Shown in pieces: positions 17,493 through 25,500 of a stretch of DNA of 64,000 bases; positions within the stretch are counted from its first letter, which is position 1; each line of letters starts with the position of its first letter. Source of the DNA: Pseudomonas libanensis. Lineage in GTDB: Bacteria; Pseudomonadota; Gammaproteobacteria; Pseudomonadales; Pseudomonadaceae. The position numbers and the translations under genes are program-made. The stretch is from assembly GCF_001439685.1 (NCBI RefSeq), contig NZ_JYLH01000004.1, positions 1 to 64,000 of the forward strand, in the 5' to 3' direction. The notes beneath the pieces were generated by a model. The model ran no database searches, was not told the origin of the DNA, and saw only the letters and a list, made by a program, of their open reading frames with translations.

Positions 17493-18020
17493 GGGGATCT
17501 CGATTGGTTGGAAGGAGGCCAGTATAGCCCCAGACGGAATTTGATCAGGCGGTGGCATTGCCAAGAGGCTCATCGCCTGAACCTCCGCCTTCGCAGCCTC
17601 GCTGAAGCTCGACAGCTCCCACAGGGGATCGGCGGTGTAAGTGGTATATCGCTTTGCAGGGCCATCGCGACAAGCACAACCCTCGACAGCAACACCGCCC
17701 AAATGTGGGAGCTGTCGAGCCCCAGCGAGGCTGCGATGGCGGCGGCACAGGCAACCTCTTCATCGCCTGAACCACCGCCTTCGCAGCCTCGCTGAAGCTC
17801 GACAGCTCCCACAGGGGATCGGCGGTGTATGTGGATATCGCTTTGCAGGGCCATCGCGACAAGCACAACCCTCGACAGCAACACCGCCCAAATGTGGGAG
17901 CTGTCGAGCCCCAGCGAGGCTGCGATGGCGGCGGCACAGGCGACCTCTTCATCGTCTGAACCACCGCTTTCGCAGCCTCGCTGAAGCTCGACAGCTCCCA
18001 CAGGGGATGAGGAGGATTGA
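17493..18020. other. 528-bp intergenic region filled by tandem repeats
   Basis: Between the yeeE-type gene and the 3' end of the TetR gene on the same strand. The first 78 bp contain the transporter's leader. From 17571 to 18008 the sequence is a tandem repeat, described separately. Reading frames on both strands only reflect the repeat period and are not genes. Confidence 0.8.
17571..18008. repeat. Tandem 189/190-bp array of REP doublets (2.3 units)
   Basis: Three starts of the same unit lie at 17571, 17761 and 17950 (CATCGCCTGA/CATCGTCTGA), giving periods of 190 and 189 bp; the third unit stops near 18008. Each full unit contains two inverted arms of 30 bp that match at 28 positions: arm A begins CAGCCTCGCTGAAGCTCGAC (17594-17623) and arm B TGTGGGAGCTGTCGAGCCCC (17704-17733). 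The units are nearly identical, which points to recent amplification. The inner arrangement is that of a REP/BIME doublet. Confidence 0.88.
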
Positions 18021-18638
18021 CTAACCCAGGCTGATCGACTTCCACGCTGCTTCAGCCAGCAGTTCGCGATATTCAAATGGACTTTTTTTGACCTTCGCCG
18101 ACAACCACGCACGCGAGTAACTTTCCGCCGCGCCAATGATCAGCGAAGGGATCAGCTCGGCAGGCAAGTGGCTGAAATGCTCCTTGCGCCCTTCCCCGCT
18201 CATCCACTCCTTCAACTGTTGGTTACGCTGTTTATTGCGCGCAAGCAGCTCGTCCTTGAACGGGCCGCTGGAGACGGCAAAGCGGCTTTGAAACACGAAC
18301 CGCGCCCAGTCCGGCTGTGCGCTCACCCATTCCACGTAGCTGTACACCAGCCCGACGACCCCTGCGTGGGCGGTATCCGCCGCTTGCAGGTAGCGATCAC
18401 GCAAACTGGCCTGGTCTTGCAGCGCAGCGAAGAACAGCGCCGCCACCAAGCCCTCTTTATTGCCGAAGTGGTGATAGATAGCGCCGACGCTGGTATCACA
18501 GCGCGCACGGATGGTTTCGATATTGGTCGCTTCGATACCCGCCTCGTTAAAACACGCCAGCGCTTCACGCAGGATGGTGCGCTTGAGGTCGCTGCGCCTG
18601 CCGGGAAAGGTGCGCTCTATAAGATCGATGGAGTGCAT
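18021..18638 (-). CDS. TetR-family regulator
   Basis: A 205-residue regulator. The N-terminal helix-turn-helix is at residues about 15-62 (TILREALACFNEAGIEATNI, then CDTSVGAIYHHFGNKEGLVA), and an all-helical ligand domain follows. The ATG at 18638 gives the usual short arm before the helix-turn-helix; a longer upstream extension is unlikely. It is divergent from a hotdog-fold gene, with two palindromes between them, so it likely represses that gene and itself. Confidence 0.88.
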   Translation of the reverse strand: MHSIDLIERTFPGRRSDLKRTILREALACFNEAGIEATNIETIRARCDTSVGAIYHHFGNKEGLVAALFFAALQDQASLRDRYLQAADTAHAGVVGLVYSYVEWVSAQPDWARFVFQSRFAVSSGPFKDELLARNKQRNQQLKEWMSGEGRKEHFSHLPAELIPSLIIGAAESYSRAWLSAKVKKSPFEYRELLAEAAWKSISLG

Positions 18639-18696
18639 GGGGGGGACGCCAAATAAAAACAGTTTATAGGTTGAGCGACCGCCAGAGAAAGCTTGG

Positions 18697-18748
18697 TTGA
18701 CAGACAAGGAAATAACGGAATATTGTTCCGTTACAGAATATTATTCTG
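18697..18748 (+). promoter_or_regulatory. Promoter of the hotdog gene with two palindromic operators
   Basis: TTGACA (18697-18702), 18 bases, TATTGT (18721-18726). The -10 box sits inside TAACGGAA-N5-TTCCGTTA (18713-18733), a perfect dyad of the kind bound by TetR proteins. A second palindrome, CAGAATATTATTCTG, follows at 18734-18748. Confidence 0.6.
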
Positions 18749-18772
18749 CAAGCCACTTTTGAGGATACTCCT

Positions 18773-19213
18773 ATGAGCCAAGCCCTGAGCATGTTCAATA
18801 GCGTCGGCCCCGCCGCATTCAGCAACCTGGCCTGTCAAATGGCCCCCTACTTCAGCACGATCACGCCGCAAATCGCTGAGCTGAAGCCCAACCACGCGGT
18901 GGTGACCGTGCCGTTTCGCAAGGAAATCACCAATCACCTGGCCTCGGTGCACGCCATCGCGCTGTGCAACGCCGCTGAACTGGCCGGCGGCATGATGACG
19001 GACGCGTCGATCCCCCCTGGCGCACGCTGGATTCCCAAGGGCATGAGCGTGGAATACCTGGCCAAGGCGAAAACCGATATCCGCGCCGTTGCCGACGGCA
19101 GCGCCATCGATTGGCAGACCGCGGGGGACAAGATCGTGCCGGTAGAGATCTTCGATGCGGGCGGCATCAAGGTGTTCACCGCCCACATCACCATGAATGT
19201 GAAACTCGCTTAA
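18773..19213 (+). CDS. DUF4442 hotdog-fold thioesterase-like protein
   Basis: A 146-residue hotdog-fold protein of the PaaI/DUF4442 type. The helix segment SVHAIALCNAAELAGGMM contains the Asn/Glu region that serves as the catalytic base in PaaI-like thioesterases, and the strand KGMSVEYLAKAKTDIRAVAD is typical. It probably hydrolyses or binds an acyl-CoA. It is controlled in all likelihood by the divergent TetR regulator. GAGGA precedes the ATG. Confidence 0.8.
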   Translation: MSQALSMFNSVGPAAFSNLACQMAPYFSTITPQIAELKPNHAVVTVPFRKEITNHLASVHAIALCNAAELAGGMMTDASIPPGARWIPKGMSVEYLAKAKTDIRAVADGSAIDWQTAGDKIVPVEIFDAGGIKVFTAHITMNVKLA

Positions 19214-19225
19214 GTACTCGGCCGT

Positions 19226-20443
19226 TCAGTGCCCCGCCACCGCAGGCCCATTGGCAGACCGCCGTCCCGGCTTGAAACCATGGGCATGCGCCGTCCAGGC
19301 GATCAGCAACGCGAGGATGATCAACACCAGCATCGCCCACGGAAACGCGGCCACGCCCCAGCGTTCCAGCAGCACCCCGCCGATCGCGCCACTGCCGGCT
19401 ATCGCACTGTTCCACGCCACTACGTTCAGTGACAGCGCTACATCCGCGCCGTCACCGGCGGCATCGGCCAGGGCGGTTTGCAGCAAGGTGGCGGCGCCGC
19501 CAAAGCTCAGGCCCCATATCGCCACGCCGAGGTAGACCACTGCCGGCTGGCTGCCTAACAGGCCGAACGCCACACAGATCGCCGCAAATGTTCCCAGGCT
19601 GGCCAACACGGTTTTGCGCAGCATCGGCTCGACCAAACGCGCCGTCAGCCAGATGCCAGCCAACGCCGCAACGCCGAACACCAGCAGCACCAGGTCGACC
19701 CTCTCCGCCAAGCCAGCCCGCGCCACGAATGGCGCGATGTAGGTGTACAGAATGTTGTGGGCCAGCATCCAACTGATGACGACCGCCAGCACCGGGCGCA
19801 CGCCGGGCGTGGTCAGTACCTTGCCAAGGGATACGCGCTGATGCGCAGGCTGTGGTGGGTAGTCAGGGACCTTCACCAGCACCCACACGATCAGCCCTAG
19901 CGTCAGCGCCGACATCAGGCCGAAGGTGGTACGCCAACCCACCAGGCCACCGAGCCAGGTGCCCAGCGGCACGCCCAGTGACAGCGCAATCGGCGTGCCG
20001 ACCATCGCCAAGGCCAGAGCTTTGCCTTGTTGCTGGGGCGCGACCATGCGCCGCGCATAACCGGCCAGCAGGCTCCAGGCCAACCCTGCCGAAACGCCGG
20101 CAAAGAAGCGCGCCACCAGGGTCACGCCATAGTGAGACGACCACGCGGTGATGGAGTTGAACAACAAAAAACCAACGATGGTCAGCAACAGCACATTGCG
20201 CCGGCGCCAGCCACGGGTAGCGATGGTCATGGGGATCACCGCCAGCACCGAGCCCAGCGCATAGGCGGTGACCATCTGCCCGGCCATGGACGGCGAAATG
20301 CCCAAGCCAGCGCTGATCAAGGGCAACAGCCCGGCCGGCAGGGTTTCGGTGACGATGCAGATGAAACCGGTCATGGCCAGGGCGAGCAACGCGCCGATGG
20401 GCAGGCGTTCGGACGACGCCGAGAGGCTGAGAGAGGGTGTCAT
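19226..20443 (-). CDS. MFS drug/sugar efflux transporter (DHA1 type)
   Basis: A 405-residue inner-membrane exporter with 12 hydrophobic segments. Its start region MTGFICIVTETLPAGLLPLI, with the TE pair in the first helix, and the loop AYALGSVLAVIPMTIATRGWRRR match the AraJ/SotB-like drug:proton antiporter family. The conserved motif-C-like stretch is GTPIALSLGVPLGTWLGG. The ATG at 20443 follows AAGGAG. It is divergent from a TetR-type regulator, whose binding sites probably lie between them. Substrate unknown. Confidence 0.88.
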   Translation of the reverse strand: MTPSLSLSASSERLPIGALLALAMTGFICIVTETLPAGLLPLISAGLGISPSMAGQMVTAYALGSVLAVIPMTIATRGWRRRNVLLLTIVGFLLFNSITAWSSHYGVTLVARFFAGVSAGLAWSLLAGYARRMVAPQQQGKALALAMVGTPIALSLGVPLGTWLGGLVGWRTTFGLMSALTLGLIVWVLVKVPDYPPQPAHQRVSLGKVLTTPGVRPVLAVVISWMLAHNILYTYIAPFVARAGLAERVDLVLLVFGVAALAGIWLTARLVEPMLRKTVLASLGTFAAICVAFGLLGSQPAVVYLGVAIWGLSFGGAATLLQTALADAAGDGADVALSLNVVAWNSAIAGSGAIGGVLLERWGVAAFPWAMLVLIILALLIAWTAHAHGFKPGRRSANGPAVAGH

Positions 20444-20464
20444 GGAAAACTCCTTGGCGGACTT

Positions 20465-20536
20465 AAATACTGATCGATACAAATGTTGCGGGACCTGGCC
20501 TCGCATTGTCAACGACTTATGTATCGACTAGTATTT
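20465..20536. promoter_or_regulatory. Divergent promoter/operator between MFS and TetR genes
   Basis: AAATACTGATCGATACAA (20465-20482) and ATGTATCGACTAGTATTT (20519-20536) are inverted copies matching at 15 of 18 positions. A sigma70 promoter for the regulator, TTGTCA (20506-20511), 17 bases, TAGTAT (20529-20534), overlaps the right copy. Binding to both copies would silence both genes. Confidence 0.55.
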
Positions 20537-20564
20537 ATCTCATCTCCCCAAGAGGATTGCCGTC

Positions 20565-21221
20565 ATGGCGCAAATGGGCCGCCCCCGCAGCTTCGACCGA
20601 GAACAGGCCGTTGAACAGGCCATGCACCTGTTCTGGCAGCACGGCTACGACGCCACCTCCCTTGCCCAACTCAAGACGGGCCTGGGTGGCGGGATTTCCG
20701 CACCAAGTTTCTACGCCGCGTTCGGTTCCAAGGAAGCACTGTTCGATGAGTGCGTGCAGCGCTACCTGGCAACCTACGCCCAAGTCACCGAATGCCTGTG
20801 GGATGAAAGCCTGCCGCCACGCCGGGCCGTCGAGACCGCATTGCGCCAGTCAGCGCGCATGCAATGCGACGATGCCCACCCCAAGGGCTGCATGGTGACA
20901 CTGGGGGTGATGAGCGCGCCGAGCCCGGAGCATGCGCGGGTGGTGGATGCGCTGACCCAATCCCGGGCGCGAACCCGGGCGGGGATCGTCGCGTGTGTGC
21001 AGCGGGCGGTCCAGGCCGGCCAGTTGCCGGACACGCTGAATGTTGAGACGATGGCGACCGTGTTCGATTGCTTCTTGCAGGGCGTGTCGATTCAGGCGCG
21101 GGATGACACGCCCCATGAACAGATCGATGCGGCGATCAATCATCTGCTGTTGACCTGGGACATCGCGGCATCTACGGCAGCGCCCATTCCTCACGGCACG
21201 CCAGCGCTGTTGCAAAAATGA
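20565..21221 (+). CDS. TetR-family regulator (AcrR-like)
   Basis: A 218-residue regulator starting MAQMGRPRSFDREQAVEQAM, with the helix-turn-helix at residues about 10-58 (SAPSFYAAFGSKEALFDECV as the recognition region) and a TetR C-terminal domain resembling the AcrR/YcdC type. It is divergent from the MFS exporter gene and is its probable repressor. Confidence 0.88.
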   Translation: MAQMGRPRSFDREQAVEQAMHLFWQHGYDATSLAQLKTGLGGGISAPSFYAAFGSKEALFDECVQRYLATYAQVTECLWDESLPPRRAVETALRQSARMQCDDAHPKGCMVTLGVMSAPSPEHARVVDALTQSRARTRAGIVACVQRAVQAGQLPDTLNVETMATVFDCFLQGVSIQARDDTPHEQIDAAINHLLLTWDIAASTAAPIPHGTPALLQK

Positions 21222-21251
21222 CAGCCGTCAGGACGAACACCATCCCACCGT

Positions 21252-22577
21252 CTATTTGATGCCCCCTCCCACATTTGCAGCGCTCGGCATCACGCTGGTG
21301 AAATCGAGGATGACGGTGAACCGTTGCTGCTCGCGGATCACGGCAATCTGCCAGTTCAGCTTTGCGCACAATTGCCGCATCAACTGCAAACCAAGGCCAT
21401 AGCCATAGTCGTCGGATTCCTGGCGCGGCTTGACCTCCCTGATGTGATTGGCAATCACCAGCCGAGGGTATTTGAAGCTGATATCTACTGCGCCCTCTTC
21501 CGCGTATTGCAGTGCATTGCGCAGGAAGTTGCCGATCACGATGCGGCACGCGGTAGGGGGCAGTCGGCAAGGTTCGTCGTGGATGTCGATGCTCAGCTCG
21601 ATATCCCGGTTACCGATCAGGTAGCGGTGCTTCTCAATCAGTTCGCCGACCACTTCGCTCAAGTTAACGTCTTCCTCCGGCAGCGATTCGGCGTGCTCGC
21701 GACTCATCCACAGTAATGTCTCGGCGATAAGCTGCATATTCAGCACAGAGCGTTCTATACGCTGCAAGGAGGGAGGCAGGACCCCGCCGGATTGCAGGGC
21801 CAGCAGTTCTATATTGGCCTTGAGCACCGCCAGGGGCGTTCGCAGTTCATGGCTGGTGTAGCGCAACAGGCGGCCTTCTCGCTGGCTGGCGGCCTGCACT
21901 TGTTCAACACTGTTGGCCAGGGCGTCGGCCAGCCGATTGAATTCCTTGAAGTTAAAACCCGGCCGCTCGCTGGCCAGGGCATCAGGATTTTTCAGGGTGC
22001 TGGACCATTGGATCAGGCGTCCCAGCGGACGCACCAACCACCACACCAACAACGCGATGATGATCAACGCCGGCACGAATACCGCCAGGCTGATGAGCTT
22101 GATGCTTTCCAGTACCTGATCATAGTAGGCGTCGGACAGCGGCGTCTCGACCTCACCCCCAGCTTCCTTATCGTGGTCGATGTCATACATGTAGAGGGTT
22201 TTGCCGTCACCCAGGGGCTGTTCGAGAATGATATGAAACGGTGCATCGTCATCATCCGCGTAGAGATCGCCGAAGATATTCACCGCGCCGAAGGACAGGC
22301 TCGGCGGTGCATTCAGCAACTCGCGCACGTCCTTCGGCAAAGCCTCCTTGCCGATCACGCTGGTATAGAAGTAATTGTGCGGCGTCGACGTGGCCGGGTT
22401 TTGCTTGTAGTGCCTGACAAAATACTGGGCTTCCTCCTCCATCATCGCACTGGCGGTATAGAACAGGCCGCGCACCGTGAATTCAGGCAGCAGCTTGCTG
22501 TAGATCACCAACACCACGGCAATCAGCAACAGGAAGCTGCCACTGATCACCCATCTCAAACTCAGGCCGTTACGCAT
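21252..22577 (-). CDS. Sensor histidine kinase
   Basis: A 441-residue membrane kinase. The first membrane helix is at about residues 10-28, a periplasmic sensor at 30-158 (with the acidic DLYADDDDAPF stretch) and the second helix at 161-182. A HAMP-like linker follows, with the HisKA box TSHELRTPLA (His243), the N box NFLRNALQYAEE and the G box DDYGYGLGLQLM. The kinase gene overlaps the upstream OmpR-type regulator gene by 8 bp. The acidic sensor might bind cations or cationic peptides; this is speculation. Confidence 0.9.
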   Translation of the reverse strand: MRNGLSLRWVISGSFLLLIAVVLVIYSKLLPEFTVRGLFYTASAMMEEEAQYFVRHYKQNPATSTPHNYFYTSVIGKEALPKDVRELLNAPPSLSFGAVNIFGDLYADDDDAPFHIILEQPLGDGKTLYMYDIDHDKEAGGEVETPLSDAYYDQVLESIKLISLAVFVPALIIIALLVWWLVRPLGRLIQWSSTLKNPDALASERPGFNFKEFNRLADALANSVEQVQAASQREGRLLRYTSHELRTPLAVLKANIELLALQSGGVLPPSLQRIERSVLNMQLIAETLLWMSREHAESLPEEDVNLSEVVGELIEKHRYLIGNRDIELSIDIHDEPCRLPPTACRIVIGNFLRNALQYAEEGAVDISFKYPRLVIANHIREVKPRQESDDYGYGLGLQLMRQLCAKLNWQIAVIREQQRFTVILDFTSVMPSAANVGGGIK

Positions 22578-23244
22578 AAGGTTTTACCTGAATACCGACC
22601 CCAGGGAGGGTGTGGATCAAGGGCCGACTGAAAGGTTTGTCTACCGCCTTGCGCAGCCGGTGCATGTGCACTTTGAGGGTATTGCTGTCGGGCGGCTCAT
22701 CGCCCCAGATTTTGCTTTCCAACCGCTCCCGGGGAACAGGCTCGGGACTGGCGCGCATCAAGTGCTCCAGCAAGGCCCAGCAGATGGGTGACAGATGCAA
22801 TACCTGCCCTGCCCGGCTGACTTTGCGGGTGGTCAGGTCCATGATCAGGTCGTCCACTTGCAGACGGCTGGTCTGGCCGCTGCGCCGCAGGCTCAAGGCG
22901 CGAATCCGTGCCACCAGTTCGGCGAGTTCGAACGGCTTGACCAGATAGTCATCGGCTCCTGCGGAAAAACTGGCGAGTTTGTCCGGCAACGCGTCCAGCG
23001 AGGTCAGCATCAGGATGGGGGTCTGGATGCCTTGCTGGCGCAACCCTGCGCACACCTGCTGGCCGTCCAGTCGTGGCAGCATGATGTCCAGCAGAATGAC
23101 GTCGTAGTGCTGGTTGAGCGCCAGGTTAAGCCCTGCCTGGCCATTAGTGGCGTGGTCGCAGACGATGCCGCTGATCTCCAGGTACTCGATGACGGTGATG
23201 GCCAGATCCAGGTTGTCCTCGACCAGCAGCAGATGAATATGCAC
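22570..23244 (-). CDS. OmpR-family response regulator
   Basis: A 224-residue two-domain regulator: a receiver with Asp53 (LLDIMLPRLDG) as phosphoacceptor, Glu9/Asp10 in LLLVEDN and Lys in YLVKPFE. The C-terminal winged helix (residues about 125-222; TLKVHMHRLRKAVDKPF) is of the OmpR/PhoB type. It is first in the operon with the histidine kinase. Small membrane-protein genes start 137 bp away on the other strand and could be under its control. Confidence 0.92.
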   Translation of the reverse strand: MHIHLLLVEDNLDLAITVIEYLEISGIVCDHATNGQAGLNLALNQHYDVILLDIMLPRLDGQQVCAGLRQQGIQTPILMLTSLDALPDKLASFSAGADDYLVKPFELAELVARIRALSLRRSGQTSRLQVDDLIMDLTTRKVSRAGQVLHLSPICWALLEHLMRASPEPVPRERLESKIWGDEPPDSNTLKVHMHRLRKAVDKPFSRPLIHTLPGVGIQVKPYA

Positions 23245-23381
23245 GGAAAAAAACCCTCGGGCAGGTAGTGCGCAGCGGTTTGAAGGATAACGGAAGTCGG
23301 GCTGTTTCCCGCGATGTTTACCTGATGTTAACCCCGCGCTGCTTAGGCTAAGGCTCTTCTTATCCAGAGCTCGTCACCGTC

Positions 23382-23555
23382 ATGAACCTGTATTCGATGA
23401 TCAAAGGGGCGCTGTTAGCCGTGCTTTTCTTCGCGCTGATGGTGGGTATCCTTCCACAGCAAACTCAGTTGGTACGCATGGGCGGCAATGCCTGGTTTCT
23501 GGTTGGCCAGAACGTTGAGCAGACAGGGTCGTGTCATGTCGCCCGTGCGTCGTGA
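23382..23555 (+). CDS. Small putative membrane protein (57 aa)
   Basis: A reading frame of 57 codons from ATG, starting MNLYSMIKGALLAVLFFALM, with one membrane helix at residues 8-24. It is divergent from the two-component operon. I do not recognise a family. A second small frame begins inside its 3' end, which suggests either translational coupling or one gene split by a frameshift. Evidence is limited to the hydrophobic start and the context. Confidence 0.45.
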   Translation: MNLYSMIKGALLAVLFFALMVGILPQQTQLVRMGGNAWFLVGQNVEQTGSCHVARAS

Positions 23556-23817
23556 TGAGACTGGCGCCAGCTATGCCAGCCAGTTGGTCGCCTGCGTGGT
23601 GCTGATTGTCTGCGTGGCGGTGTCGATGGGTATCTATATCGCACGCTTGAATGCGCACCTTGATGAGCTGCGCGACCTGTCCTCGGTGTATCTGCCCGAC
23701 TGCCCTGACGGCCGCGGTGGTTTTATGGTCTATCCCGATGACAGGCGCAGTGGTGACCATTGCTATACCGCGCAGGAGGATGAGTCGATGGATGTCGATG
23801 AGGTGCAACGGCTATAA
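23536..23817 (+). CDS. Small putative membrane protein (93 aa)
   Basis: A frame that starts at the ATG 23536 (MSPVRRDETGASYASQLVAC) and overlaps the preceding small gene by 20 bp. It has one membrane helix at residues about 15-36 and an Asp/Cys-containing tail (VYLPDCPDGRG, then DDRRSGDHCYTAQEDESMD) that would lie in the periplasm if the N-terminus is cytoplasmic. An in-frame ATG at 23488 would give a longer form. Family unknown. Confidence 0.5.
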   Translation: MSPVRRDETGASYASQLVACVVLIVCVAVSMGIYIARLNAHLDELRDLSSVYLPDCPDGRGGFMVYPDDRRSGDHCYTAQEDESMDVDEVQRL

Positions 23818-23905
23818 GGCTCGAACCTTGCGCAATGGTTCGATTACATCCTGCCTGCGGTTGGACCACCGCGCACGTTTTAGATACCCAGCACCCTGCG
23901 CGGCC

Positions 23906-25405
23906 CTATGGCTTGCTCAATGCAGTGGCCAGCCGCAGCATGGCGGCTTCGATTTCATGGGCGGTCAAGGATGAATACCCCAATAGCCAACCTTGTTTCT
24001 TCTCCTCGCCGGCATACAGCCGACTGAGGCCGGGCAACTGCACGCCTGCGCCGGCAGCTTGGCGGATGGTGTTTTCCTCCGACCAGCCATCGGCCAGCAG
24101 GCAGGGCATCTGCAGGCCGCCATGGGGGCACAAGGCTGTGGCAATCCCCTTCAGGTGTTTGCCGATGGCGGTGAGCATGACGGCACGGCGTGCGGCGTAA
24201 AGTTTGCGCATGGCCCGGACATGCGCGTGGTAGTGGCCGTCCTCCATGAAGCGCGCCAGGGTCAGTTGCAGGATCTGTGGCGTGTGGCCGTCCATGATGC
24301 TTCGCGCATAGGTAAAGGCGCTGACCAGCTCGACAGGCAGCACCATGTAGCCCATCCGCAACCCGGGGTAGAGGGTTTTGCTGAAGGTGCCCAGGTAGAT
24401 CGTGCGCTGGCAGGGGTCCAGGCCCTGGACGCAGGCGATCGGCGGCCCGTCGTAGTGGAACTCGCTGTCATAGTCATCCTCGATGATCCACTTGCCCTGC
24501 TCGGCCGCCCAGTTGATCAGCTCCAACCGGCGCTCCAGCGTTAAGGTGGCGCCGGTGGGGTATTGATGCGAAGGCGTCACATAGACGCAATTGGCACCAC
24601 TGCGGTCTGCCCGCAGCAGGTCGGTGCGGATGCCCAGCGCATCGACGTCAATGGGCACCACCTGGGTCTCGGCCGCTTCAAAGGCCTTCCTGGCGCCGTA
24701 GTAACCTGGGTTTTCCAGCAGGATGGGGTTGCCGGCGTCCACTAACAACTGGGCACACAGGTACAGAGCCTGGCGAGTGCTGCTCAATACCAGAACCTGG
24801 TTGGGTGAGCATTTGGCGCCGCGTTCGAGGTTCAGGTAGGTGGCAATCGCCTTGCGCAGAGGCTCGGCGCCTTGCGGGTCGCCATGCAGCAGGACGTTAC
24901 CCCGGTAGTCCTTCATGGCCTGGCGTTGCAGGCGTTCCCATATATCGACAGGAAAGGTACGGGTTTCCGGCAGCCCTGTGGCAAAGGCCTTGACCGCCTG
25001 TTGATCGGTCACGCCACCCGTGTCGAGCATCATCCGGCCGCGCCGGCTCAAGCCCGCCCCGGACGCTGCATCGTTGCGCTGGGTTTCTTGCATTTTCATG
25101 CGCCGGCGCGCTGCCCCGCGCAACTCGGTGCCCACCGTCGCGGATACATAGCTGCCCGAACCCTCGCGCCGCACAATGAAGCCATCCCGATGCAGATGCA
25201 CATAGGCGTTCTCGACCGTGTCGCGGGCAACCCCGAGTGTCTTGGCCAGCACCCGGGTCGCCGGCAACTTCAGGCCCGCGTCAAGGGCCCCCTCCAGGAT
25301 CAATGCACGCAAGGCGCGCTGGATCCGCTGATGCAGATCCAGCCGCTGAAACTCGGCATCGTTGAGCCGTATCTTCAGTGTTTCGAGCTCGAAGGTTTTC
25401 GCCAT
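23906..25405 (-). CDS. MocR/PdxR-type regulator (GntR HTH plus aminotransferase)
   Basis: A 499-residue fusion with the N-terminal GntR winged helix at residues about 15-85 (LPATRVLAKTLGVARDTVEN) and a fold-type-I aminotransferase domain. The PLP lysine is in YLGTFSKTLYPGLRMGY, and the IIEDDYDSEFHYDG stretch is typical of PdxR/GabR. The ATG at 25405 was chosen because the longer form crosses the divergent promoter. It is divergent from benE, and a large inverted repeat lies between them, so control of that transporter is likely. Confidence 0.88.
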   Translation of the reverse strand: MAKTFELETLKIRLNDAEFQRLDLHQRIQRALRALILEGALDAGLKLPATRVLAKTLGVARDTVENAYVHLHRDGFIVRREGSGSYVSATVGTELRGAARRRMKMQETQRNDAASGAGLSRRGRMMLDTGGVTDQQAVKAFATGLPETRTFPVDIWERLQRQAMKDYRGNVLLHGDPQGAEPLRKAIATYLNLERGAKCSPNQVLVLSSTRQALYLCAQLLVDAGNPILLENPGYYGARKAFEAAETQVVPIDVDALGIRTDLLRADRSGANCVYVTPSHQYPTGATLTLERRLELINWAAEQGKWIIEDDYDSEFHYDGPPIACVQGLDPCQRTIYLGTFSKTLYPGLRMGYMVLPVELVSAFTYARSIMDGHTPQILQLTLARFMEDGHYHAHVRAMRKLYAARRAVMLTAIGKHLKGIATALCPHGGLQMPCLLADGWSEENTIRQAAGAGVQLPGLSRLYAGEEKKQGWLLGYSSLTAHEIEAAMLRLATALSKP

Positions 25406-25421
25406 GCGGTCTGCTCTATAT

Positions 25422-25457
25422 GAATAAATTGGCCGGAATGAACGGGCCAGTTTATTC
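25422..25457. promoter_or_regulatory. Inverted-repeat operator between mocR and benE
   Basis: GAATAAATTGGCC (25422-25434) and GGCCAGTTTATTC (25445-25457) are inverted copies matching at 12 of 13 positions with a 10-base centre. It sits in the 95-bp space between the divergent genes and is the best candidate binding site of the MocR protein. Confidence 0.6.
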
Positions 25458-25500
25458 GTAGACTCTGTGCATCGCCACTTGCAAGGAGCAACGTAAATCC

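Noticed and set aside
15924..17795. 623-codon plus-strand frame, rich in Arg/Gln/His
   Set aside because: Antisense shadow of the YeeE/YedE and GNAT genes; low-complexity composition.
17571..18008. Possible CRISPR-like array
   Set aside because: The repeating unit is 189-190 bp with no short repeat/unique spacer alternation; it is a tandem REP array.
17545..18136. Several overlapping reading frames on both strands across the repeats
   Set aside because: They repeat internally with the 189/190-bp period and simply translate the REP array.
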